Assembly: GCA_902464635.1 (NCBI GenBank)
Contig: CABQKC010000021.1
Location: 1 to 32,442 of the forward strand
Direction: 5' to 3'
DNA length: 32,442 nucleotides
From: an uncultured Caryophanales bacterium
GTDB lineage: Bacteria > Bacillota_I > Bacilli_A > RFN20 > CAG-826
In this document: piece after piece, positions 18,148-27,406 of the stretch
How positions within the stretch are numbered: the stretch's first letter is position 1
How the letters are laid out: every line of letters starts with the position of its first letter
Notes under the pieces: model-generated
Told to the model about the DNA's origin: nothing
What the model saw: only the letters and a program-made list of their open reading frames with translations
Databases searched by the model: none
Made by a program: the position numbers and the translations under genes

Positions 18148-18828
18148 ATGAATAACAACAACTACCTAATCTATTCTCTTGAAGATGATGTAAATATATC
18201 TCACTTAATCGAGCTAGCCCTTTCTGGACAAGGATATAATGTTGTTCCTTTTCTTGATTTTGCTTCTTTCTCTGCTGCTTTTAAGAAGAAAAAGCCAAAT
18301 ATGATTCTATTAGATTTGATGCTTCCAACTATAACTGGTGAAGAAATATTAAAATCAATTAGAAGCAATCCATATAATGATGATATCGAGATAATTATCA
18401 TCTCCGCGAAAAATTTACCTATTAATAAAATAGATGGACTTAATCTAGGAGCCGATGATTATATTGCTAAGCCATTTGATATATTAGAACTTATTTCTAG
18501 AGTCAACGCTAGAAGCAGAAGATTATTAAAAAGAAGTATCTACAATATCCGTGATTTAACTTTTGATAAATCCTCGATGTCAGTTAAAAGAGGGAACGAA
18601 GAAATCCATCTTACTAAAGGCGAAAGCGTTGTTATCTTCGAACTTCTTTCTCATCTAGGCGAAATAGTACCTAGAGAAGCCTTATTCACTGCCTTATGGG
18701 GAAATGATGGTAATTTTGAAACTAGGACATTAGATATGCATATCAAGCAATTAAGGAAAAAGCTTGGAAAAGATGCAGATTTGATAGAAACTTCTTACGG
18801 GGCTGGTTATAGATTCAAAAATGAGTAA
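18148..18828 (+). CDS. phoP: PhoP-like response regulator (OmpR family)
   Basis: A 226-residue regulator. The receiver domain (1-120) has acidic pocket residues EDD (12-14), phospho-acceptor Asp56 (LLDLMLP), Ser86 at the switch position (IISAKN) and Lys108 (YIAKPFD). The C-terminal OmpR/PhoB winged helix (about 130-226) carries the usual LTKGE..., TLDMHIKQLRKKLG and GAGYRF motifs. Position after phoU and before a PhoR-like kinase, with a PhoP box heading the operon, identifies it as the phosphate regulator. It overlaps phoR by 8 bp. Confidence 0.9.
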   Translation: MNNNNYLIYSLEDDVNISHLIELALSGQGYNVVPFLDFASFSAAFKKKKPNMILLDLMLPTITGEEILKSIRSNPYNDDIEIIIISAKNLPINKIDGLNLGADDYIAKPFDILELISRVNARSRRLLKRSIYNIRDLTFDKSSMSVKRGNEEIHLTKGESVVIFELLSHLGEIVPREALFTALWGNDGNFETRTLDMHIKQLRKKLGKDADLIETSYGAGYRFKNE

Positions 18829-20494
18829 GAAAAGTCTTTTACTAGATTATTTAATCTCCTTGATATTATCGATTTCTTTGCTTACTTCTTCTTTTTTCTT
18901 AACTAAATTTGAAAGCGAGAAAGAAGCCAAATCAAGTCTAAATTATTATGGAAGCGAAGTATCTAGCATCTACACAACTAGCAAAGATTTAGACCAAATA
19001 AAAACATACTTTTCTAAAATCGATGGAATACGTATATCAATATTCGATTTAAATGCATCGGTTTTATTAGATATAAATACCTTAGATAAAACTACTTCTA
19101 CTGAGGATAGAAAAGAAGAATTAGAATCTAATGTAAATAAATATTATTACAAGGATTCATTAACACTAGGCTATCCTGTCTTTTATTATTGCCTTAAAAA
19201 TGATGATTCTTATATAAGAGTAGGAATGGCAAAAAGCAAAGTCGAAGAAGTTTCCTATAAAATATTGTTATATGGGTCGCTTATTTTGATTGTAATTGAA
19301 GGAATTTATTTCTATTTCAAATATAGATCCTATAAAAATAGCCTTTCTAAAATAAATAAAGAAATATCTAAATTAGAAGCCTTGTCTAATGTTTCTTCCC
19401 CTATAAAAGAGCAAGAATCATTACTTGAATTAGATAAAGCGATTGAAAATGTCTCTTTAGCCTTAGAAGAAAAGATTAATAACCTTAAAAGAGAATCCAA
19501 CAAAACCCAATATGTATTGGATTCAATGGAAGAAGGTTTATTAGTATTAGATAAAGATGGTTCGATAATATTAATCAATAAATATCTTTTAGATGTTCTT
19601 AATTTAAATAAATTAGATTTAGATAATAAGCATTATAGGCATCTATTATTAGGAGAAAAATTCGACCAAATAATAAAAGATACTTTAGAAAAAGGCACTT
19701 CTACAGTCGATATAAATATAGGTAACAAGATATATGCCTTATTTTCTAATGAAATCCCATTGTCTTGGCTAGAAGATGGCAAGGATAAAGGGATATCAAT
19801 CATGTTCCTTGATGTAACTTCTACTAGAAATAATGAACAAATAAAGAAAGAATTCTTCCAGAATGCCTCCCATGAATTAAAGACCCCGTTAACTACAATT
19901 ATTGGTTATAGCGAGCTTCTAATTGCCCATCTAATAAAAGATAAGAAAGAAATAGCAAATGCTGAATTAGCCATAAATAAAGAAAGCAAAAGAATGAAAA
20001 ATGTCATTGATGACATGCTTTCTTTATCAACCCTAGAGGCTAAGATGGATAAAGTAGATAAGACTAACCTGGATTTAAAGCAAATAATTGAAGAAACCAT
20101 ATCTTCTTTCTCTTACCAAATAAAAGAAAAGAATATAGAAGTCCTTACTTCTTTAGATAAGGTAAATTTACTTATATCAAAAGATGAATTCGAAAGATTA
20201 TTCAGGAATTTATTTTCTAATGCGATTATCTATAACAAATTAAATGGAAAGATAAATGTTGAATTAAAGAAGAATTACCTAAAAGTTTCCGATACAGGGA
20301 TAGGGATTGATGAAAAAGATAAAGATGCCATATTTACTAGATTCTATAGGGTTGATAAATCTAGAAGTCGTGAACAAGGTGGGACGGGTCTAGGTTTAGC
20401 CATTGCAAAACACATCTGCATCAATAACGGATTCAAAATAAAGTTAGATTCTAGATTAGAAGAAGGATCTACGTTTACTATTTATTTTAAATAA
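18821..20494 (+). CDS. phoR: PhoR-like phosphate sensor histidine kinase
   Basis: A 557-residue membrane kinase. Transmembrane helix 1 is at about 10-28 and helix 2 at about 148-166, enclosing a 115-residue external sensor segment. A short HAMP-like/coiled-coil stretch (170-225) and a PAS domain (about 226-335) follow. HisKA has His351 in FFQNASHELKTPLT. The ATP-binding domain has N-box NLFSNAIIYN (463-472), DTGIGI (491-496) and GGTGLGLAIAK (520-530). Architecture matches Firmicute PhoR. The ATG overlaps the end of phoP (ATGAGTAA). It is the last gene of the seven-gene operon; no canonical terminator follows directly. Confidence 0.9.
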   Translation: MSKKSLLLDYLISLILSISLLTSSFFLTKFESEKEAKSSLNYYGSEVSSIYTTSKDLDQIKTYFSKIDGIRISIFDLNASVLLDINTLDKTTSTEDRKEELESNVNKYYYKDSLTLGYPVFYYCLKNDDSYIRVGMAKSKVEEVSYKILLYGSLILIVIEGIYFYFKYRSYKNSLSKINKEISKLEALSNVSSPIKEQESLLELDKAIENVSLALEEKINNLKRESNKTQYVLDSMEEGLLVLDKDGSIILINKYLLDVLNLNKLDLDNKHYRHLLLGEKFDQIIKDTLEKGTSTVDINIGNKIYALFSNEIPLSWLEDGKDKGISIMFLDVTSTRNNEQIKKEFFQNASHELKTPLTTIIGYSELLIAHLIKDKKEIANAELAINKESKRMKNVIDDMLSLSTLEAKMDKVDKTNLDLKQIIEETISSFSYQIKEKNIEVLTSLDKVNLLISKDEFERLFRNLFSNAIIYNKLNGKINVELKKNYLKVSDTGIGIDEKDKDAIFTRFYRVDKSRSREQGGTGLGLAIAKHICINNGFKIKLDSRLEEGSTFTIYFK

Positions 20495-20522
20495 ACGTCA
20501 ATTAAAAATTTACGACGGCAAA

Positions 20523-20569
20523 GATAACCCGCTGCGAAATCAAAAATTATCAGTTCGCCGCGGTTTATC
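20523..20569. repeat. imperfect inverted repeat in the phoR-tex spacer
   Basis: Arms 20523-20538 and 20554-20569 match at 14 of 16 positions around a 15-base loop. Flanking CGGC (about 20514) and GCCG (about 20580) could extend the helix. A second pair, ATCGATA and TATCGAT, lies downstream (about 20589-20630), followed by TTTTTAAAAAG. The arms are G+C-rich against very AT-rich surroundings. It may serve as the 3' end of the phosphate operon transcript or as a separate structured RNA. The rest of the 264-bp spacer holds only the tex promoter. Confidence 0.45.
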
Positions 20570-20720
20570 CCATTTTAAAGCCGATAACATCGATACTTTG
20601 ATTTTTTGATTTTTATAGAAATTATCGATTTTTAAAAAGCGAAAAATTTTACATTTTTAGTCAATTAAAAAGATTATTCTAATAAAACCACACTAATTTA
20701 ATGCCCATAAATAAAATACA

Positions 20721-20751
20721 TTCATCACCTATTATTCTTTTCTAGTAAAAT
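20721..20751 (+). promoter_or_regulatory. promoter of tex, apparently leaderless
   Basis: TAAAAT at 20746-20751 lies seven bases before the ATG at 20759, with no Shine-Dalgarno sequence. A weak -35-like TTCATC is at 20721-20726 (19 bp spacer). Confidence 0.45.
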
Positions 20752-20758
20752 ACCCCTT

Positions 20759-22909
20759 ATGGAAATTAATACTTACTTAGCAACAAAACTACAAATTGAA
20801 TATAGACAAGTAACCGCCGTCTTAAAATTATTAGATGAAGGATGCTCTATCCCTTTCATCGCTAGATATAGAAAAGAAGAAACATCTAATCTAAGCGATG
20901 TTACTCTTAGACAACTTGAAGAAGAGAAAGAAAAGTTCGAGAAACTAGAAGATAGAAAGAAAACTATCCTTACTTCAATTGAAGAGCAAGGAAAGCTGAC
21001 CGATGAATTAAGATTAAAGATAACTCAATGTGAATCTTTGTCTTTGCTTGAAACTATATATCGTCCATATAAACCTAAACGTTCTACCAGGGGTTCAATT
21101 GCTAGAGATAAAGGATTAACCCCCTTAAGCGAATTTATCTTAAAGCAATCTTCTTCTATAGGAGATTTATATAAATATGCCTCTACTTTTATAAATAAAG
21201 GAAAAGGATTAGATGATATAAATGCCATCATCAGCATGGCAAAGGATATAATCGCTGAAGATATATCCGATAACCCCTCATTCTATTTATTTGCTAAAAG
21301 CTATATCAATAGGACTGCTAAACTTACTAGCAAGCAAACTAAAGAAGACACGGATAACAAATATCTAAATTATGCTTCCTTTGCTTCCCCTATATATAAG
21401 GTTAGACCTTATCAGACTCTAGCGTTGCTTAGAGGCAAAAAAGAAAAGAAATTATCTTATTCATTTGATTATGATGAAATTACAATCATTAACGAAATAT
21501 CTAGAAATGTAATTAAACGTAATTCGCCTTATTTTGAATTACTAAAAGAAACTATTGTTGATTCTTATAAAAGATTAATCAAACCATCGGTAGAAAATGA
21601 AATAATCTCAGATTTAACTACAAAGGCCGAAGATTCTTCTTTGGTTTTGTTTTCTAAAAACCTAAAGCAATTATTATTAGAACCCCCATTAAAGAATAAG
21701 CAAATACTAGGATTTGATCCTGGGTTTAGGAATGGCTGCAAATTGGCATTAATCAATAAGCAAGGCGATGTAATAAAGACCACGATAATATATCCAACGA
21801 TTGGGAAAGAAAAAGAAGCCGAGAATATATTATTATCAATGTATAACCAATATGGTTTTGATATTGTTGCATTAGGAAATGGGACTGCCTCAAGAGAATC
21901 GGAAGCATTCCTAAACAAATTTATCGAGAATAACAACCTAAAAGAAAAGATAGAGATATCGATTGTAAATGAATCTGGCGCCTCTATTTATAGCGCTTCG
22001 CCTTTAGCAATTAAAGAATTCCCCAATATGGATATAGATGAACGCAGTGCAGTATCTTTAGCTAGACGTCTATTAGATCCAATCTCGGAATTAGTTAAGA
22101 TTCCGCCTGAATCAATTGGAGTTGGCCAATATCAACATGATTTGGACCAGAAAAGATTAAAGCAGACATTAGGTGCTACCACGATTGATACAGTTAATGA
22201 AGTTGGGGTATATCTAAATACTTCTTCTATTTCTTTGCTTAAATATGTATCGGGACTAAATGAGAAGATGGCCACTAATATTGTTGAATATAGAAATATC
22301 AATGGACCATTTAAGGAAAGAAAAGAATTACTTAAAGTCAAAGGAATTGGAGAAAAGACATATATGGATGCGATTGGATTCTTACGTATAGAGAATTCAA
22401 ATCCATTAGAAAAAACTAGCGTACACCCTAAAGACTATAATTCCACTTTTGCTTTGCTTAAATTACTAAATATAAGCCTAGATTCTTTAGGTAAAGAAGA
22501 ATCTAATGAAAAATTAGATAACCTAGATAATCTAGACGAATTAGCCAAGAAACTTAATCTAGGTATCTATACCTTAAAAGATATTATCGAGGAACTTAAA
22601 AAGCCAGGTAGGGATCCTAGAGAAAAAGTAATAACTGCTAAATTAGATAGCTCAGTCAAAGACATCAAGGATTTAAAGATGGGGATGGAATTATTTGGAA
22701 CAGTTAGAAACCTTTCTGACTTTGGGGCCTTTATTGATATAGGTGTCCATCAAGATGGATTGGTACATATATCTGAAATATCTTCTTCTTTTATTAAACA
22801 TCCTTCTGAAAAACTATCTTTAGGAGAGATAGTAAAAGTCAAAGTAATCGGGATTGATTTAGATAGAAAACGTATATCTTTATCAATTAAGCAAGTATCT
22901 TCAAAATAG
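20759..22909 (+). CDS. tex: Tex family RNA-binding transcription accessory protein
   Basis: A 716-residue cytoplasmic nucleic-acid-binding protein of the Tex/YhgF family. The helical N-terminal region has the family signature CSIPFIARYRKEET (about 30-43). A YqgF-like RNase-H fold starts near GFDPGFRNGCKLAL (about 318). Helix-hairpin-helix segments include VKGIGEKTYMDAIGF (about 526). A C-terminal S1 RNA-binding domain (about 638-712) has GTVRNLSDFGAFIDIG and DGLVHISEIS. Length is typical. The start ATG follows a TAAAAT box by seven bases. It is monocistronic. Confidence 0.95.
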   Translation: MEINTYLATKLQIEYRQVTAVLKLLDEGCSIPFIARYRKEETSNLSDVTLRQLEEEKEKFEKLEDRKKTILTSIEEQGKLTDELRLKITQCESLSLLETIYRPYKPKRSTRGSIARDKGLTPLSEFILKQSSSIGDLYKYASTFINKGKGLDDINAIISMAKDIIAEDISDNPSFYLFAKSYINRTAKLTSKQTKEDTDNKYLNYASFASPIYKVRPYQTLALLRGKKEKKLSYSFDYDEITIINEISRNVIKRNSPYFELLKETIVDSYKRLIKPSVENEIISDLTTKAEDSSLVLFSKNLKQLLLEPPLKNKQILGFDPGFRNGCKLALINKQGDVIKTTIIYPTIGKEKEAENILLSMYNQYGFDIVALGNGTASRESEAFLNKFIENNNLKEKIEISIVNESGASIYSASPLAIKEFPNMDIDERSAVSLARRLLDPISELVKIPPESIGVGQYQHDLDQKRLKQTLGATTIDTVNEVGVYLNTSSISLLKYVSGLNEKMATNIVEYRNINGPFKERKELLKVKGIGEKTYMDAIGFLRIENSNPLEKTSVHPKDYNSTFALLKLLNISLDSLGKEESNEKLDNLDNLDELAKKLNLGIYTLKDIIEELKKPGRDPREKVITAKLDSSVKDIKDLKMGMELFGTVRNLSDFGAFIDIGVHQDGLVHISEISSSFIKHPSEKLSLGEIVKVKVIGIDLDRKRISLSIKQVSSK

Positions 22910-22923
22910 CAAGTTTTTTGAAT

Positions 22924-22980
22924 AATGTGTAATCGTTGCACGTTTTTAAGTTTAATAACGTGTAATCGTTGCACGTTTTT
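22924..22980. repeat. two direct repeats with internal dyad, upstream of the ATPase pseudogene
   Basis: GTGTAATCGTTGCACG followed by TTTTT occurs twice (from 22927 and from 22960), about 33 bp apart. Each copy can form a hairpin (GTGTAA/TTGCAC, loop TCG) followed by T5; in the second copy the stem extends to nine pairs. They could therefore be tandem terminators of tex. Their spacing and place just upstream of an ATPase promoter match the repeat pair at 30801-30858, which favours a regulatory role. Confidence 0.7.
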
Positions 22981-23014
22981 CAATTATTTTCTAGCCTACC
23001 CCTCTTTTTCCTAA

Positions 23015-23020
23015 TATAAT
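23015..23020 (+). promoter_or_regulatory. -10 box of the ATPase pseudogene, apparently leaderless
   Basis: A perfect TATAAT lies six bases before the ATG at 23027, with no Shine-Dalgarno sequence. A -35 match at normal spacing (TAGCCT, 22992) is poor, which may mean the promoter needs an activator at the adjacent repeats. Confidence 0.5.
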
Positions 23021-23026
23021 TAAGAC

Positions 23027-24430
23027 ATGGATATAAGAAGAAAATTAGAAAAAGATTTAAACAAATGGAAAGCTTCTCCAACTAGAAACCCCCTTCTTAT
23101 CTATGGGGCTAGGCAAGTAGGAAAAACCTATTTGATAAATGATGTCTGGGGAAAAGAGAATTTTAAAAAAGTCATTAGGATTGATTTAAGAAATGACGTC
23201 GAGGCTAGGAAATTAATTAAGAATTATCCTAACCCGGAAAAGATAATGGAATATCTTTCCTTAAGATTTGGAACTGAAATAAATAAAGATACCTTGCTAT
23301 TTTTTGATGAAATCCAAGAAGCTATTCAAATATTAACTGCTGCTAAATATTTTTCTGAAAACCATAAAGAAATACCAGTTATCATGACAGGCTCGTTAGT
23401 AAGGGTCAAATTAGCAGCCTTAGAGAAAAATAATAACCTAACAATCAAACTTGATCCTGAAATAGAAAAAGAAAACCAAGATGGACATAACAATTTCCTC
23501 TACCCTGTAGGGAAAATAGACAAAATGAATATGTATCCATTAACCTTTAATGAATTCCTATTCGCATATAAGCCTGCTTTATATTCCTTATTAGAAAACT
23601 CCTTCCTAGAAGAAAAAGAATTAATAAGTACATATCATCAAATGGCTTTGGATGCTTTTTATATCTATCTTCAAATAGGTGGGTTGCCTGAAGTTAATAA
23701 AATCTATTTAAACTCAGGAAGCATATTAAATGCCTTAACAAAAGTCGAAAGCATCTATAGAGATTATTTATCCGATATGAGCTTATATCAAATATCAAAC
23801 CAAACCATAGTGAGGACAAAAATGGTATTTGAGAATATCTATAATCAATTAAATAAAGAAAATAAGAATTTTAAGATTAACGAAATTGAAATAGGTAAAC
23901 GTTATAGGGACTATATGTCTGCCTTTGATTGGCTAAATATGGCTAGACTTGCCTATAGAAGCGAATTAACTAAAGAAAAGGTAACATTACCATTAATATC
24001 TCAAAACGAATCCTTATTTAGGACATATCTTCCTGACTGTGGCTTATTTTCTATTGAATCAAAGATTAACCCTGCTTCTTTTATGACTTCTATAAAAGAA
24101 AATACTTTATCTGGCATATATATTGAAAATTATGTCGCGACTGAATTAGTTGCAAGGAATATTCCTTTGTTTTATTAGAAAGGCAAGACTACTTCTGAAT
24201 TTGAATTCTTGCTAGATATAGATAATAAAATAATCCCAGTCGATGCAAAAAAAGGTAAAGGTGGTTTAAATTCGTTAAATAATTTTAGAAACCAAAATTC
24301 CAATAAATTAGCAATTAAGGTATCTAGCAATAAATATGGCTTAGATAAAGCAAACGGAATACTTACCTTGCCATTTTATTATCTAGGTTTCTTCTTAGAC
24401 AAAAACAAAGAAGAAGGGAAAATAAGATAA
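23027..24430 (+). pseudogene. AAA ATPase with DUF4143/PD-(D/E)XK-like C-terminus, broken by an in-frame TAG
   Basis: Residues 1-383 read through Walker A GARQVGKT (27-34), Walker B LLFFDEIQ (90-97), a sensor-like MTGSLVR and the DUF4143 region (GGLPEVNKIY, FRTYLPDCGLF). The frame then hits TAG at 24176-24178 and continues in the same frame for 84 codons (KGKTTSEFEFLLDIDNK onward, ending TAA 24428-24430). In relatives this junction reads LYYW followed by the E-I-D-F nuclease-like motif, so TAG most likely replaces TGG (Trp384) by one G-to-A change. The lost part holds the PD-(D/E)XK-like core (IIPVDAKKG). The gene is otherwise intact, so the mutation is recent. TAG ends other genes here, so readthrough is unlikely. 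Confidence 0.85.
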
Positions 24431-24437
24431 TTGAATC

Positions 24438-24480
24438 AAAAAAAGAACCATCCAAGCCATAAGCCTAAATGGTTCCTTTT
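24438..24480. terminator. bidirectional terminator
   Basis: GAACCAT (24445-24451) pairs with ATGGTTC (24469-24475) around a 17-base loop. Downstream on the plus strand comes CTTTT, and on the minus strand TTTTTTT (complement of 24438-24444). It serves the converging ATPase pseudogene and the 802-residue lipoprotein gene. Confidence 0.75.
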
Positions 24481-24492
24481 AATGATTATTGA

Positions 24493-26901
24493 TTACTTTT
24501 CGATTAAGAATCTAATACCAGAAGATAATACATCAGTAACCCTAGCATAGACACCATCTTTATATAATTGGACACCGTCACCAGCAGATGCTAACGGATA
24601 TGCTTTTTCAGTAAATCCAAGTTCTTTTAATTTGGCAGCATATTTAGTTAAATAGCCTTTAGAAACATCATCTTTTTCTGGAGTGACCATGTATGTTGAA
24701 TTGAATAAGGCAACCCAGACATAAGTTCCATCATCATAGACATCACATAGCCAATTGCCTTCAATCTTTTGTTCATAGATATAAGGCATTAAGGCAATTT
24801 GCTCTGGGGTAAATGCGTCTTTAATCTCTGAATAGACATTTGGAGCACCTGCCTCCCAGGTAGTTGGTTCAACCCAATCACCAAAGGTAGAGAAATCTAA
24901 TTCAGGTAATACGGTAGTCCCATAATTAGAGAATTCTAAGGTTTCGGTTCCATAATATAGGCCTTGTCCATCATATTGGTATTCAATCTTAGTAAGTAAG
25001 TTGTTCGCATAAGATCCATTCATTAATCTGGTAACTTCCATTTTTAATGAAGATGGAGCAATCTTGCTAACATTAACTCCTCCGAAGATATGCCCTGCAA
25101 CATCATCAACATCATCATTTAATTGATAAGTAGCCTTATCTCCTATTTCGGATAATGTAGTTCCTGCGACTTGATTAAATAATTCGTAATTAATATTCAT
25201 CCCAATGAAAGAAGATATTGTTTTTCCCTCAATTACTGGAGCAGAAGCGATTACTTGGTTCTTCTCGTTAACTCTAAATGGTAATAAACCTTTTTCATTT
25301 TGATAATAACCAGTAAGGACGTGGATGATGTCCCCTTCACTTCCTTCTTCTGTATCAATTGTTTCTTCATCGATTAAGACAATATCAACAGAAGAAGATG
25401 AATTATCTTTCTTTGCAAAGTAATACTTTTTCTTATTGAAGGAATTTGTAATTGTAGTTCTAGAATCGACGGTAAATGTGGAATAGATTGAAGAATATGC
25501 AAATGTGCTCAATCCTTTATATAAAGAATGGCTATATTTATCGACTTCAGATGTATGAGGAACGATATTCCTAAAATCAGAAGTTCCACCGAAAGTAAGA
25601 TCAACTTCAAAATACATTTCTTGTCCATAGGAATCATATCTATGGGTAGATTCAGCATGTAATGAGGTAATCTTATTCTCGCTAGTAGAGATGGTTATGG
25701 ATAATACTTCACCCATATCATAATCTGCTATATCGGTGATAAATGGCCTACCGTTATATCCAAAATATGAATACACGCCTGCACTAGTTTCTCTAAATGC
25801 TTCCTTTTCAATAAGAGTAGAAGGCTGAATTACTAGTTCTTCGAATTTAACATTTTGATCAACATCTTTAACCTTATTGTCGGCACCGACATATTTCTTA
25901 TAGACATTTCCATTTTCGCCTTTGTGGAGGAAGGTGAACTTGTTGCTATTTAAGCCATCGACTTTTCTAGTGACTTGCTTATTAGATTCATCGATAACGA
26001 CTTCATCTTCTTGTTCGATTATATCTTTGCCCTTGTAATGATAAGTAACTTTAGAATTAAATGATTGCTTACCAGAAATAGAAGCAACTAAGGCATCACT
26101 TAATGAAGTTGAAGGTAAAGTATAGGCATCTAGATATGTATCGAGTTCAGTAACGCTAGAAGAACCTATATTGCTAATACATCCACTAACTGCTTCGGCC
26201 TTATCTGAATCAGAGCCGGAATTGCCAATGAAAGAAAAATATAATTCATTCTTTGCTTCGCTAGCAAATTCCAATCTAACAGCAAAAAGAGAAGAAGCAT
26301 ATTTAGCAATTCCACATATATAGGCAAAGCTAGTTACCAAAGTGGTATTTTGAGTATAGTAATAATCCCAGTTAGTAGCTAAATCTTCTTCGCTAGAAGC
26401 AGCAACCCCATCATTAAGGGCATTTAATGTAGAAACCGAAGAAATGACTTGTCTATTACCATCTTTGTCAGTATAAGAAGCAGCATTTTCGATATTGATA
26501 TGATTCTTTCCTGAGAAATTATAAAGAATCGTGCTAGATGTTTCTTTATAGGAAGTTAAGGCAATATAGCCAGCATTAGAAACTTCATAGTAGATATATC
26601 TAGAGTTATAGATAACATTGCTAGAAGTATCTCCTGAATTAATAGTTAAGGTGTAGTTATTGCCTTTTGCAGCAGCCTCAATAAAATCAAATACTTCCTT
26701 AGCAGTTCCAGTTGCTTCTGGGTGAGTCTCAATTAGGCTAGAGGAAGAATCTTCGCTTGAGGTGTCGGTCGTTGTTTGATCAGTGTCAGTTTCACTTGTA
26801 TCTACACTACTATCTGGTTCGCTACTAGAACTAGTTGGCTCGCCACAAGAAAGAGTAAATAATGAAGCTAGACATAACAATGATAAGTAATTCTTTTTCA
26901 T
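24493..26901 (-). CDS. very large lipoprotein of unknown function
   Basis: An 802-residue predicted lipoprotein. The signal peptide ends at FTLSC (Cys19), and a Ser/Thr/Asp-rich linker runs to about 70. The body is rich in Ser, Thr, Asp and aromatic residues without a family I recognise. Its final 100 residues (YIYEQKIEGNWLCDVYDDG ... LKELGFTEKAYP ... IRFLIEK) share layout with the end of the lipoprotein at 5700-7427. The frame opens 25 codons earlier, but ATG 26901 has GGAGAG six bases upstream and starts the signal peptide (MKKNYLSLL). It has its own promoter and terminator. It lies within the accessory region yet resembles the lipoproteins at 2-7 kb, so it is probably native. Confidence 0.82.
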   Translation of the reverse strand: MKKNYLSLLCLASLFTLSCGEPTSSSSEPDSSVDTSETDTDQTTTDTSSEDSSSSLIETHPEATGTAKEVFDFIEAAAKGNNYTLTINSGDTSSNVIYNSRYIYYEVSNAGYIALTSYKETSSTILYNFSGKNHINIENAASYTDKDGNRQVISSVSTLNALNDGVAASSEEDLATNWDYYYTQNTTLVTSFAYICGIAKYASSLFAVRLEFASEAKNELYFSFIGNSGSDSDKAEAVSGCISNIGSSSVTELDTYLDAYTLPSTSLSDALVASISGKQSFNSKVTYHYKGKDIIEQEDEVVIDESNKQVTRKVDGLNSNKFTFLHKGENGNVYKKYVGADNKVKDVDQNVKFEELVIQPSTLIEKEAFRETSAGVYSYFGYNGRPFITDIADYDMGEVLSITISTSENKITSLHAESTHRYDSYGQEMYFEVDLTFGGTSDFRNIVPHTSEVDKYSHSLYKGLSTFAYSSIYSTFTVDSRTTITNSFNKKKYYFAKKDNSSSSVDIVLIDEETIDTEEGSEGDIIHVLTGYYQNEKGLLPFRVNEKNQVIASAPVIEGKTISSFIGMNINYELFNQVAGTTLSEIGDKATYQLNDDVDDVAGHIFGGVNVSKIAPSSLKMEVTRLMNGSYANNLLTKIEYQYDGQGLYYGTETLEFSNYGTTVLPELDFSTFGDWVEPTTWEAGAPNVYSEIKDAFTPEQIALMPYIYEQKIEGNWLCDVYDDGTYVWVALFNSTYMVTPEKDDVSKGYLTKYAAKLKELGFTEKAYPLASAGDGVQLYKDGVYARVTDVLSSGIRFLIEK

Positions 26902-26924
26902 AGTTCTCTCCAAAGTACCAAAGC

Positions 26925-26952
26925 ATTGTATGTTTGAAACCTTATTTTGCAA
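26925..26952 (-). promoter_or_regulatory. promoter of the large lipoprotein gene
   Basis: On the minus strand TTGCAA (26952-26947), a 16-bp spacer and TACAAT (26930-26925). The transcript would carry a short leader that includes GGAGAG before the ATG at 26901. Unlike the leaderless starts elsewhere in the window, this gene has a normal ribosome site. Confidence 0.6.
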
Positions 26953-27086
26953 TCGAAAAAAGGGATAATTAGCCATAAATGACTAAATTTAACTTAAAAG
27001 AGAATAATTCATAAATCTATAACAATCGCCACCGCCATTATTCAAGCAAATCTAAATAGTTTTTTTATAGACATTATGTTCCTTAA

Positions 27087-27331
27087 ATTTTGCATTTAAT
27101 AATGAGAAATTATCTATCACGGATATTAGATGAACAGGTTAAGCTATCAAATGAAATTCATCTAATGAAGGTAAAAGGTTACTTAGATATAGTTATAAGC
27201 CTATTTCATCTATAGCGGCTTATCCAGGATTTTCTTCCCAGGGACATTTCTCGAATGTGTTCCGTAAATATAGCGATTGTTCTCCAAATGAATATAGGTT
27301 AAGCATAATAAATATCCAAATATATAGTTAG
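27087..27331 (+). pseudogene. remnant of an AraC-family regulator (C-terminal DNA-binding domain)
   Basis: The translation starts ILHLIMRNYLSRILDEQV, the first AraC helix-turn-helix (usual form ...NYLSR.FKE...), and runs to MKVK. A one-base shift at the A-run 27173-27176 then gives RLLRYSYKPISSIAAYPGF and SSQGHFSNVFRKYSDCSPNE, the second helix-turn-helix and closing YR of AraC proteins, ending TAG at 27329-27331. Restoring one A reads V-K-R-L-L and joins both halves perfectly. A stop (TAA, 27084) lies directly before the fragment and no sensory domain is found upstream. It is a decayed gene whose target is unknown. Confidence 0.7.
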
Positions 27332-27366
27332 TGAACTTAAGTTCAGTGAAAATAAGTCCAGTAAAC
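27330..27366. repeat. 15-bp degenerate tandem repeat containing a perfect palindrome
   Basis: AGTGAACTTAAGTTC (27330-27344), AGTGAAAATAAGTCC (27345-27359) and a partial AGTAAAC (27360-27366) lie head to tail. TGAACTTAAGTTCA (27332-27345) is a perfect 14-bp palindrome directly after the AraC remnant's stop. It could be an old operator. Confidence 0.55.
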
Positions 27367-27406
27367 AAAATGGTATCTGATGATCAGTAGTTAGGGAAGT
27401 TCGTTC

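Noticed and set aside
22924..22980. Short CRISPR array
   Set aside because: Only two copies with a 17-bp gap; the gap is far too short for a spacer and no cas genes are present.
24176..24178. Programmed readthrough or amino-acid insertion at TAG
   Set aside because: TAG is the normal stop of pstC, pstA, tex and other genes here, and the position aligns with a conserved Trp; simple mutation explains it.
27361..27400. Hammerhead-like CTGATGA
   Set aside because: The GAAA segment and the flanking helices of the ribozyme core are absent.
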